From NCBI RefSeq assembly GCF_910592395.1, contig NC_088308.1, positions 17,623,501-17,687,500 on the forward strand: a stretch of 64,000 nucleotides of DNA, read 5' to 3'. The position numbers were made by a program, and so were the translations under genes. Each line of letters opens with the position of its first letter. The first letter of the stretch is position 1. Below are positions 47,654 through 58,218 of the stretch, piece after piece. Source of the stretch: Lineus longissimus. Lineage: Eukaryota > Nemertea > Pilidiophora > Heteronemertea > Lineidae. A model generated the notes under the pieces. That model ran no database searches, was not told the origin of the DNA, and was given only the letters and a program-made list of their open reading frames with translations.

Positions 47654-48937
47654 CATCGTAAACCGTAGCAATGATACACCCGCAAAAAAACCCACTGCCG
47701 GATCTGCACAATCATGCATAAAGTGATACATGTATAGTCTTTATAACAAGGACACAGCCGCACATGGCTTACAGGATAGAAATGCAAGCGAGCGAAGGAG
47801 CATACAGCTGACACTGGTATGCGAGAATGGGTTTATGGGGACTTGGCTTCATTGTCGATTGTATGAGTTGATCAAGCATATAGATGAGACAGTTGTCAGT
47901 CCATTGCAGGTTGGTGCCCCAAATGCACCGCGGCCAGTGATCCAAAGGTCTGTCCTGATAGCAGTCAGGCTGGACATGAAATAACATTTTCATTAGTCTG
48001 CAAATAAAAAAAGCAACCAAATGTGAGCAGGGTCTGGTTGCTCAAAAAAACATTTTGTCACAGGCACTGGCGTTAACTTAACTTGATATTTATCGTCTTA
48101 AATCAAGTTAAGTTAACGGCAGCATCATTGACACTGACACAACTTGCTGAGCTCTGGCTAAATGAGACGCATGACACGTGTAGGGAAAGGGGAAAAGGGT
48201 AAAGGAAAAAAAAAGAAGTCGTTTTAAAAATTCATTTTCCAATTAGTTCAGAAAAAGCCATAATTACATCTTGAGTTGGTGCAAATGTGAGGTTGTGAGT
48301 AAAACCACAACAAAGTCACTGTTTCTTGATCTTTTCCACACAATGACGTCTCTTCAGGCTGTTTTTTCCTATTAATCTTTACCTAAAATCGTGAGAGATA
48401 TGGGCGTGCTGTCAACTAACTCCATCTCATTTGATTTTCAAGAGATTTTCACTTTTATTGAACTTTACGGATAATCTTGTCAGACATCTACACCCATGTT
48501 ACATGTACGAGCCTTTTCCAAATATTTGGCCTGCATATGGTCAATACTTAGCCAGAACCGATCACATGCAAATGACGGTGCCCTGGATATTGATTTATGC
48601 TCTGTTTACCTGAAATATCCTCATTAAAAATGCAGGCAACAGTTGGTAGAAATAATTATTTAAATATTGTCATACCTTTTAATCAGATTAGAATCAAATT
48701 AGTGAAGAAACGGGCTGCTACACGTATGCGCAGATATCTGGAGCCAACCATAGAGCGCCAATTCTTCCTATTTTTACTGTGGTCCAGTGGCTCGGGTTTC
48801 GTCGGTGTGATACTGGGCAGGTGTCTGCCTAACTTGCTTTACTCTACCCAGGCCATATCTTCCTCGGGTTGCATGCCAAGGTATACATTACCCGGGTCCT
48901 TTCAGGATGGGTGACATCTGAAAATCGCACTATAGCG

Positions 48938-49594
48938 GCCGCCATCTTGAATTTCAAAATGGCCGACACCGCAGGACCCCTTGACAGTTTTTCATGATAA
49001 CTTTTGTTCTAAATTAGCTACAGAGATGGATGAACGGCTAACTGCATGTTCTTGGGTATGGCCAATCGAATGGCAGCGTCAAAATTGACTCCAGATGCCC
49101 GCCGTCTTGGATTTCAAGATGGCGAATGGTAAATGGCACGCATAGTTTTCACACCAACCTAAAGATTGTAGGCTGCCAAACCATTTAAAGATTGGTGACA
49201 GTGAAAAGGCGGCTCCTGTTGACCGCCGTCTTGAATTTCAATATGGTCGCCTCGTCGAAGTCGACCTAAAACAGTTTTTTGGCTATAACTTGAGTTTTAA
49301 TACGGCTCCTAACAAAATTCAAAGCTAGGTCATCAAGTCCAACCCAACCAATCGAATGGTGCCATTGACGATGACGTCACATGGCCGCCATATTGGATTC
49401 CAAGATGGCCACCACTAAAATTATGCATCTCATTTGCCAAGCCTGATTATTTGCACAGACATGTATTAAGAGCTTATTACAGCAAAACGTTTTTTTGCTC
49501 AAATGTACTTTATGACCATTTGCTATATTTTAGGTATCACTGACATGATAGTAGTACCTGCTGCGACCGCCATTTTCAATTTCAAAATGGCTGC
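48938..49594. repeat. CCGCCAT palindrome series (unit C)
   Basis: Same five-palindrome series as in units A and B. Confidence 0.7.
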
Positions 49595-49960
49595 CACAGC
49601 AGAACTTCTGGACAGTTTTTCGATGATATGTTCCCCAGTTCCCCGGGATTTATATCCCCCTTTATTTTCAAAGAGGATGAAAAATGACACTACAGAAATG
49701 ATGTTGGACGGACCGGAGCCAAGACCTATTACGTGACACCCGTTTGTTAAAACAATAATTTTGGTTTCAGACAGGGGGGCCTACGTTTAGTTTCAATTGC
49801 ATGTAAGGCAGAATCCTTCAATAAAAGATGAATGTCACACTACGTAATGCTACATATGCAGAGGGCCTACGTATATTATATACAATGTATTTTACATCGC
49901 ACCTCTCACAAACGATACGCGGCATAAAACACCCGAATGTGGAATTACCTTTAGCCAGAC

Positions 49961-51758
49961 ATGTGGGCGGTTATTGCCGCAAATATTCACCAACGCGCGA
50001 GGGATGGCAAGTGACTCCTAGTAGCCGATGAGGCGTATAGTTCGTGGCGCGTACAGCTGTAATTTCTAAAATCTGCATTTCCTAGAATCGTCGTGAGGGA
50101 TAGATACCGCGAGCTCTAGAACCCGCAGGTTCTAGAACCGTGAGCGATAGATCTCGTGAGGGATAGAAATTCCAAAAAATCCGTTATGTGGCGCCACTGT
50201 CGCATATTGACGTCGTCGTATTGTTTTTGCTGTAAGCGACACTACTGTCAGTTGGCCTCAACACGTGGTACTTGTCACTGTCAGAAAGCGCGTACATGCG
50301 TAGGCTACTTTCGTTGCAATTTTAAAAATGTGCGACCAGTGGCAGCTGCAACAGGCAGCACTACTGCTTCAGCAAGTAGTGCAGATTTTAGACCAGCAGC
50401 AGCCCGATCAGCTGCAGCCGAGACAGCCTCCAGCAGAGGCTAGTGATATAAACCCGAGTATAAACCCTGATTCTACACCATAACATAACATAACATAACA
50501 TAATTTATTTCTCTCCAAAAAACCCTTTCGGGTATAAGAGGTTATATGATTTAACATTTACATATGGTGGACCAAGCTGATGAATTCTTTACAAAAACCA
50601 TGAATATTGTCTAAGTTTACCCGGGAACATTTAGTCATAATGCGATTGAAAAATTCATGATAAAAAACCTGAGGTAATTCTTTTAAGTTTGGAAACAACC
50701 TTACTCGCATGTGACGGAAATACGGACACGTAATAAAATAATGAAGTTCGTCTCTTACACAAACCTGGTCACAAAGACCACAAATATTTTCTGCAGTTTC
50801 ATTTCTATACATTCTGGTTACTGTTTCTGGGAATTTTATAGATCCAGTACGAAATTTACAAATACTGACCGTTTGATATAATGGTAATTTTTTAACATAG
50901 GGCTCCATATTCAGGTTTTGTTTAAACATTCTATAAATTGTACATCTGAAATCGTTATTTACCTCGTTTCTCCATAGTTGTTCACACTGGTCTCTCATTA
51001 TCTGTTCAACTACAATTTTCAGTTCTCGTAGGGACAAAACCTCAGGAGTATACCAAATTTGAGTGAGGCCACAGCTGTCTAGAACAGTTTTCACACTTTT
51101 ACACCAGCCTTGGTTTAAATAACCCTTGTCTAAATGCTCCCTAGTTATGTTATAAAAGATATAAGCCCATTTATCTATTTTTCCAATTCTGAGTCTGTTC
51201 CAAAAAGATAACATTCGCACGGCTATGTGAATCTTCAAAGAGTGTCGCCCAAGTTCTCCCATTACCATTACTGTAGGAGTTCTTAACGGTAATCGTAGCA
51301 AATATTTACAAAATTTAACTTGTACACGGTCCAGCAACTCGGTGTTTTGGTTACCCCACACCTCACTACCATATAGCAAAACTGGTGTGACTACTTTGTC
51401 AAATATGTCTAGACTCAATTCGACCGTAAGAGAAAGTCTTCTACACGCTCTTCTACACCACGAATATGCGACAGTGGCGCCACATAACGGAAATCGTTTG
51501 AACTGCTATCGCTTACGAGATAGTGGCGCCACATAACGGATTTTTTTGGAACTTCGATCCCTCACGAGATCTATCGCACACGGTTCTGGAACCTGCGGAT
51601 TCTAGAGCTCGCGGTATCTATCCCTCACGACGATTCTAGGAAATGCAGTTTTAGAAATTACAGCTATACGCGCCACGAACTATACGCCTCATCGGCTTCT
51701 AGGAGTCACTTGCTATCCCTCGCGCGTTGGTGAATATTTGCGGCAATAACCGCCCATA
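49961..51758. mobile_element. Foldback element in unit C, split by a LINE
   Basis: Same element and same CAGAC flanks (49956-49960 and 51759-51763) as in unit B, but about 970 bp longer because of the LINE inserted near its centre. The Gln-rich ORF is at 50328-50483. Confidence 0.85.
50481..51450 (-). mobile_element. 5'-truncated LINE in unit C
   Basis: The minus strand encodes 286 residues (50558-51418) of an ORF2 C-terminus. It begins inside the RT thumb (PVLLYGSEVWG, FCKYLLRLPLRTP, MGELGR) and ends with a zinc-knuckle pattern (CGLCDQVC..LHYFITCPYF). The 3' tail on the minus strand is TTATG repeats. Unit B lacks it: there CACCATAATATTCTACACC is continuous (about 35779-35797). TTCTACACC lies on both sides of the insertion. 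Confidence 0.88.
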
Positions 51759-52932
51759 CAGACACTAACAGCTGGGCCAAACCCAGAACGGCAGTTAAAA
51801 TTAATGACTCAATTTCTATTCGCATATTTCTAATTCTTAATTATTTCTTGATTAATTCATGAGAAAGACGATATAATGCGAGACCCTCAATGATTTCTGT
51901 CAGCATTCGAATCTGGAAGCACCCGTTGATAAGGTAAGTGCCACGCTGTTACATCGTTACTCTTCTTCTCATTATTACTCCCGTAAAACATGCCAACTGA
52001 GCCAAACCCAAAATCTGCTGACATCGCCATACTTTCATCCATCGCCCGAAAGGCAGATGTATCAGCCAATGAAAAGGATTTTTCGTCACTACCGGAGTTC
52101 CTTTTGATAATACTCCCGATCTGTTTTTTAGACGAAAGTATATAACCCAGTGAAACCCCATGATGTGGCGAAGTTAGCAAGTTTTTTCAGCATCGTTTTT
52201 CACAAAAACTCAATCGATCGGGGATTGTGCCAACAAAACGTTGTACATTTTAAGAAATCTTCCAAAATTCACTAGACCCCGCTATTTACGGGCGTGGAAA
52301 AGTTTTTTAGTGCAAAGTGAGCATGTTTGACGGTCCGTGTTTCATCAGCGATAATGTTTCACCTCTTGGGTTTGTTGATGAACAAACTCATAATACGGGT
52401 ATATTTGTACATGTATATCACTTTTTTTACTTCCGAAAACCAGTCTAGATAAAAACGTAATTATGCTATTTTAAAGGTTAGAGCCTGTACTCTTAAAACA
52501 ACCTGAAAAGCTTACAATTTCACAGAGAACGCAGCACACTTGGAATTCAATGTTGGCCACTGGCCTCCGACACTGGGATGAAGGCAATACACTGAAGCAA
52601 AACACTTTTTCAAATTCTGAGGCATGAAAAATACCCTGATTTAAACTGCATTAAAAACTGAATAATAAAAACACTAAAAAGAGTTGGGGTCATTAGGCAC
52701 TTTTCCGAGCAACTCCAATTTTTCTGTCCCACCCCTTATTTCGCGACGTTCTTTAATAAACTGGTTTTCTGAGACCAAGCCGAACCACATAGCTTATAGT
52801 CCATTCATAAATATTATGTCCGCATCGTTTGGGGATCTGGAGGACGAACAACCTTTCCGGAATTCTTTGAAATTTGGTTTTTATTGATCCTTGCCTCAAA
52901 ACCAAACAGATGTATGCACCATTCCAATTTCC

Positions 52933-52940
52933 TATAAATA
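52933..52940 (+). promoter_or_regulatory. TATA box of polyprotein gene C
   Basis: TATAAATA in the same context, 256 bp before the ATG. Confidence 0.65.
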
Positions 52941-53195
52941 AGGAAAAATCGTTTCAACTACTTGTAGCGTGGGGTAAAGCTCCTATTTTTTCAGAAACAA
53001 AGTAACAAAGTGGATGCGCAAAAACAAAAATTGAGATTTCGAAAACCGAAAGAATTTGGTAGTGAAACATAATAAAATTTGTTGACAAAATTATTTATTT
53101 ATCTATTTCCCAGAATCTTAAAAAGGTGCGAAATTTTACAGGTATTTCTGACCTATCAGTCAGTAAATCTTCATAATCATTATCTTCCAGATAAA

Positions 53196-54083
53196 ATGAA
53201 GTTCGTCATCCTACTGGTCCTGTCCGTGGTCATTTGCAGTGTTGCCACTGAAAGAACCATCAAGAGAGAGGAAGATGTGACCCAGGAAGAGTCCGAAGAG
53301 GTCGCCAAGAGATTGTTTTTCAAGAATTTCGTGAAGAGCCACTGGAAGGAAGCAGCCAAGGCTGGTCTTAAATTGGCTAGTAAAGCCCTTGAAAAGAGAG
53401 GCGAGGATGTGACAAAGGAAGAGTCCGAAGAGGTCGCCAAGAGATTGTTTTTCAAGAATTTCGTGAAGAGCCACTGGAAGGAAGCAGCCAAGGCTGGTCT
53501 TAAATTGGCTAGTAAAGCCCTTGAAAAGAGAGGCGAGGATGTGACAAAGGAAGAGTCCGAAGAGGTCGCCAAGAGATTGTTTTTCAAGAATTTCGTGAAG
53601 AGCCACTGGAAGGAAGCAGCCAAGGCTGGTCTTAAACTGGCTAGTAAAGCCCTTGAAAAGAGAGGCGAGGATGTGACAAAGGAAGAGTCCGAAGAGGTCG
53701 CCAAGAGGTTGTTTTTCAAGAATTTCGTGAAGAGCCACTGGAAGGAAGCAGCCAAGGCTGGTCTTAAATTGGCTAGTAAAGCCCTTGAAAAGAGAGGCGA
53801 GGATGTGACCAAGGAAGAGTCCGAAGAGGTCGCCAAGAGGTTGTTTTTCAAGAACTTCGTGAAGAGCCACTGGAAGGAAGCAGCCAAGGCTGGTCTTAAA
53901 TTGGCTAGTAAAGCCCTTGAAAAGAGAGGCGAGGATGTGACCAAGGAAGAGTCCGAAGAGGTCGCCAAGAGGTTGTTTTTCAAGAACTTCGTGAAGAGCC
54001 ACTGGAAGGAAGCAGCCAAGGCTGGTCTTAAACTGGCTAGTAAAGCCCTTGAAAAGAGAGGCGAGGATGTGACCAAGAATTAG
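53196..54083 (+). CDS. Secreted cationic-peptide polyprotein, 6 peptide repeats (unit C)
   Basis: 295-residue precursor, the longest of the three. The signal peptide is the same and is followed by six 44-residue modules whose mature peptides are identical in sequence: LFFKNFVKSHW.., Lys every fourth residue from 4 to 24, ending KALE before KR. It ends GEDVTKN. The modules differ from each other mainly at synonymous sites (AGATTG or AGGTTG, AAT or AAC, AAATTG or AAACTG), which suggests selection or gene conversion keeping the peptide constant. A second copy of its promoter lies 300 bp downstream. Confidence 0.9.
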   Translation: MKFVILLVLSVVICSVATERTIKREEDVTQEESEEVAKRLFFKNFVKSHWKEAAKAGLKLASKALEKRGEDVTKEESEEVAKRLFFKNFVKSHWKEAAKAGLKLASKALEKRGEDVTKEESEEVAKRLFFKNFVKSHWKEAAKAGLKLASKALEKRGEDVTKEESEEVAKRLFFKNFVKSHWKEAAKAGLKLASKALEKRGEDVTKEESEEVAKRLFFKNFVKSHWKEAAKAGLKLASKALEKRGEDVTKEESEEVAKRLFFKNFVKSHWKEAAKAGLKLASKALEKRGEDVTKN

Positions 54084-54386
54084 AAGGTTATTGTAAAGGA
54101 AAGTAGAATGGCAGGTGTCATATGAAAAAGATGCGAGTAGGTACTTCCCGTATTCCTATGTAATGGCTAGTCTTCATTCCATCTGAAGATTGAAATAAAA
54201 TCATCACTGCTTTGACATTATCGTTTGCGTGAGCCAGTCTTTTTTGTTCTGGTGATCTGTTCATCGAATTCACAAGGGTTGTCTAGCAGGGTGTGTTTTG
54301 TTTTGGACAGGATTTGTCACTCATAGTTCACGAAGGATTAGAAATAATTTCGTCAAGAGATCACCTCACATTCTCAAATTTATTTG

Positions 54387-54734
54387 AACCTTTCCGGAAT
54401 TCTTTGAAATTTGGTTTTTATTGATCCTTGCCTCAAAACCAAACAGATGTATGCACCATTCCAATTTCCTATAAATAAGGAAAAATCGTTTCAACTACTT
54501 GTAGCGTGGAGTAAAGCTCCTATTTTTTCAGAAACAAAGTAACAAAGTGGATGCGCAAAAACAAAAATTGAGATTTCGAAAACCGAAAGAATTTGGTAGT
54601 GAAACATAATAAAATTTGTTGACAAAATTATTTATTTATCTATTTCTCAGAATCTTAAAAAGGCACGAAATTTTACAGGTATTTCTGACCTATCAGTCAG
54701 TACATCTTCATAATCATTATCTTCCAGATAAAAA
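54387..54734 (+). pseudogene. Promoter-only fragment of the polyprotein gene
   Basis: A second copy of the polyprotein 5' region, matching 52850-53196: ACCTTTCCGGAATTC, a TATAAATA box at 54470-54477, the 5' UTR and the TTATCTTCCAG acceptor. It stops exactly where the start codon should be (GATAAAAATTGG replaces GATAAAATGAAG). No peptide modules follow. It replaces about 520 bp that units A and B keep. Confidence 0.88.
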
Positions 54735-56287
54735 TTGGAAATTTTGGATAACGCTACAAGAGAGCTCCATGTTCATTGCTAATTGACTTCCTGCCCCTAC
54801 TTTTGACCTTGTTTTATAAAAATACGGGTAATGAAGATTTCCAGATAGAAATGGCTCGCCTAGTGACGCACGTACAGTGGAGCGTGTGATGCACGCCTTA
54901 GTCGCCGTTGGTTTGTTGCGCCATTACAAAATGTAGATTAAAATTAACCCAACACCAGCGAAAATCCTTTATTAGAGATCAGCCAGTGTTATGCTACATG
55001 TGGTGGCGCAAAGTGGCGAGAAGGGGAATTATCATCCTTGCTAGCTATCGCCCACGACCTAAATGCGCATTTGAAAACACGGATGGAGTCTCGTGCCCAG
55101 GCCATTTGGGAAATGACTCTCCCTACTGAGTGAGGATGCCATTTCACCGCAGATCATCAGATCAGGCCCCACATGTCTCCGAGATAATTGTTTTTCTTTG
55201 GCACGCCACCAAGTAGAAAATGCAAAAATATTTATTAAATTGGATGATAACCAGACAACAAATCCTGGTGTCGTGTGCAGGTAACGGACGACATTCATTT
55301 CTTCAGATACGCTTACTGTTTTTGCATATTCAAACCAGTCATATGAAAGGTAGAAAGGACAACTATAAGTGACACAGGAAAGATAAACTTATGACGGGTA
55401 CGCCTAAGATATCTACTTGACCCTCAATGTATTTACATTGTTCAGCTTCCAGACAACGCGGTGCGAAGGCAGCACCGCTGGAAGTTCAGTATGCCTTTCT
55501 GGTGGCAACGATTCTGCTTTTCATCGCACTGACCAGTCATCTAATTAGCTGTCACCCATCTGCCTACTTCGTGTTACTGGGTGATTATTCATCAGTGGAA
55601 AACCAGTGTCACTCGCATTTTATGGGAGTGACATTGGCTTAAAGATAATGAATGTGAGGAGTATCCCAATTTGATTATTGAGCCGAGTATGGCCAATCTG
55701 AGACAGGAATTCAAAACCTCCGTTGTAATTAGGAAAACACCAGAGTTGTGGTAATTGTAACGATGCCTTAATCGTGACGGCAATAACGTCCTTGATCTCT
55801 CATTTCCAAAGGTAGCGACTAAAAATAAGACTGTCCATTATGTGTGATATTGCTAAGCAATGAATGGAATATCAGATTTTAATAATAGACATATACACGC
55901 CGTGGAAGATATATCTTTGAGAGCTGCTATTAGAAAGGGTTCTTTCAGTGCTATAGGAATATAACTTCTGATTTGGCCAAACCATAGATAAAAGACATAA
56001 TAAACGCAAAGGAAAATTGTTTTGTTCCGGCGAATTCATCCATTATTACCAAGCCACGGTCGAATGCTTCTCTTCGACAAAAAACTTCGATTATGGTATC
56101 AACTACACATTTTGATTTTGATCAGTGATACATTCTGAATCAACTTTTATTTCCAGTTTCCAGTTTTCTGTTTCAAATTTACTTTCGCATTTAAAGACGA
56201 AAGATTAACACGTGGTGTCTTAGTTGTCACATGTATGAGCTACATTTGAAACTTGAACAGAAATTATTTGAAATCCCATGTTTTCAG

Positions 56288-57456
56288 CTTTCGGAGGCAT
56301 CTACTATGAAGGACTGACTGGTACCAATCTTTCCTGCTACACGTGTAAGGAAAGTTACAAAATCACGCCATACGACCCAACAGCCCACACCTGCCAGTCA
56401 AACCTTCCCAAAGTAGACATCATCTCCTGCGGCATGAAAGATAAATACTGCAAGGTATGACTGCAGAGAATAAATATACCCACGCTGATCTCTGTAGCTT
56501 TGATAGGTGCCGTCAAAGCAGATCTCACAGACATCCGTGCAGTGCAGGGCCGGAGAAGCGAACGTTAACCCTTTTTAGAAGTTTACCTTTTGCCACCATT
56601 TTGCTTTGAGGAGACACATGGACAGTGTTGCTGAGAGCATATATATGAGTATGGTTCTTGGCACTTCATTCTTGAGTATTTAAAATTATTCGCTCGATCA
56701 CACTCACACATAGGTTGTTATACGGAGATGCCTTTTGAGATACTAGTATATATCAGGCTTGGAGACACACAACTTTCATTTAAACCACCAGCGACGAGAC
56801 GACATTTAGTAGCTAATTATTTTATTCAAAGTGTAACAAACCTAATTACATGAGAGATAATTTTAAAATACCCGAGTGAGAATATTTCATTTTCATAATG
56901 GATAATATATAAAGCATCGTTTTCACCACAGAAGTTTGGGGGAGACAACCAAACCGCTTGGGTTAGTGCAAAAGTGGAAGCATTTCAAAAGCATTTAAAA
57001 CCACATTATTCAATATTTGATTTGAGATGTTTGAAATTGATACCTCACTGTCGGTATTGATTGTCTCACCCAAACCGCTCGGGTGGAGCTAAATATAGGC
57101 TACGCCTCGGTTTTGGTCTACATTACGAGCGGTTTGGGTGAGACAACCAATACCTCCAGTTCGGAATCAATTCCTTAATCAAACAACCTGTACGTGTATT
57201 TCTAATCTAGAATGAATTACAATTTAAGGTTGAGAGGGTCGAGCTTCATGGCGTGAAGATCAGCATTGAAAGAAGCTGTACGGACACATGTTACTATGGA
57301 TGTAAGTTCCAAGGATACGGATTGACCTATCTGAAATGTACGTCGTGCTGTAGAGGACATGCGTGCAACACAGACAGCCACGGAGTGATTATCACGCCAA
57401 GTTTATTTCTTTATGTGATGATGATTTTAATTGCTACATTTATAATCCGAGGATGA
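56288..57456 (+). CDS. Ly6/uPAR-type GPI-anchored protein, exons 2-3 (unit C)
   Basis: Exon 2 is 56288-56454 and exon 3 is 57229-57456. The exon 2 protein is the same as unit A. Exon 3 differs by one residue near its start (VELHG for VELQG) and keeps the ATFIIRG tail. The intron is about 250 bp shorter than in A. With the exon at 44391-44451 it gives 151 residues. The three-finger cysteine pattern, signal exon and hydrophobic C-terminus point to a GPI-anchored surface protein. Confidence 0.82.
57035..57172. mobile_element. Foldback MITE in Ly6 intron 2 (unit C)
   Basis: Third positional copy of the hairpin seen in A and B. Confidence 0.75.
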
Positions 57457-58218
57457 ACGATAAGTCCGTATCATTTGAATCGTGCCTAAACTTGTTTATG
57501 AATGACAACAGAGTGTGAGTACACAGAAGGACATACTAGTTCTGGTGATTTGTTTTCTCTCTTAATACAGCCCGGCTGCAAATTTAGGGCAATGGCGTTA
57601 AAAGTTAGAACTGGGACAATCACGAACCCAAGGGTTTTGTAATTTTGACGCGAGTTGTTTACTACGTTGAACACTAAAGATCTGATTTCACTGCAGTGGT
57701 TTGCCGTGGCGTCAAAGTTTTTCCGCTTTCACGAGCTTTGTGGTCAGTTTCATTCCGCTTTCGCGGCTGTATGTACTTGCAAGCAATAGTATAGTTATGC
57801 ACTCTTTACCAGTGTCTCAGATAAGAAGGATTGGGTTAATGTTGTCAAGTGTTGAGTAACGAAAAATACTCGATGCTGAGGGAAACCACAGTTCCACACA
57901 CTGCCTTCTATTGGTGATTCATAGTAAAACATGGTCGATCAATTATATATATATACATAACCAGTGGATATCATAAAAGGTTCATGAAACCGAGTTTAAC
58001 AATATGCCTATTGGCAATTAACAACCATTATTATATGACACAAACTTAAAGTTTTTCAATAGAAATATGCATCGATATGATAATCGCCACCCTCGACCAA
58101 CATTTTGTTATTTCTGTTGCCTAGTTACTCCGCAAACTTCACGTGTTTGTTTCATATGCAATGACATTAGGAATCAATAGATATATACTTTTGACGACAA
58201 CGTGTAATTGGTTCCAAA

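Larger units (their letters stand above)
33190..47876 (+). repeat. Tandem segmental duplication, unit B
   Basis: Middle copy, about 14.7 kb, taken here as the reference unit because it lacks the two large transposons of A. It has a five-repeat polyprotein gene (37599-38354), Ly6 exons 2-3 (40702-42097) and a Ly6 exon 1 candidate (44391-44451). Private changes include two copies of a ~525-bp segment at 42951-44323 and loss of the CNPY-like exon 1 seen in A. Confidence 0.93.
47877..58062 (+). repeat. Tandem segmental duplication, unit C (last copy)
   Basis: Third copy, ending where the sequence runs into the unduplicated flank with the CNPY-like gene. It has a six-repeat polyprotein gene (53196-54083), Ly6 exons 2-3 (56288-57456), a private LINE insertion (about 50481-51450), and a region near 54387-54734 where about 520 bp of the unit (equivalent to 4546-5066 in A) is replaced by a second copy of the polyprotein promoter. 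Confidence 0.9.

Noticed and set aside
55427-55642. Possible signal-peptide exon (hydrophobic AFLVATILLFIALTSHL..) upstream of Ly6 exon 2
   Set aside because: The frame is open only in unit C; A and B have a stop upstream and no suitable ATG. The MVSNKW exon has the right phase and is conserved.
33190-58062. The array as an assembly artefact (duplicated haplotypes)
   Set aside because: Each unit has private insertions, different module numbers and different junctions, and the copies are in tandem with distinct flanks. Real duplication is the simpler reading, though long reads would settle it.
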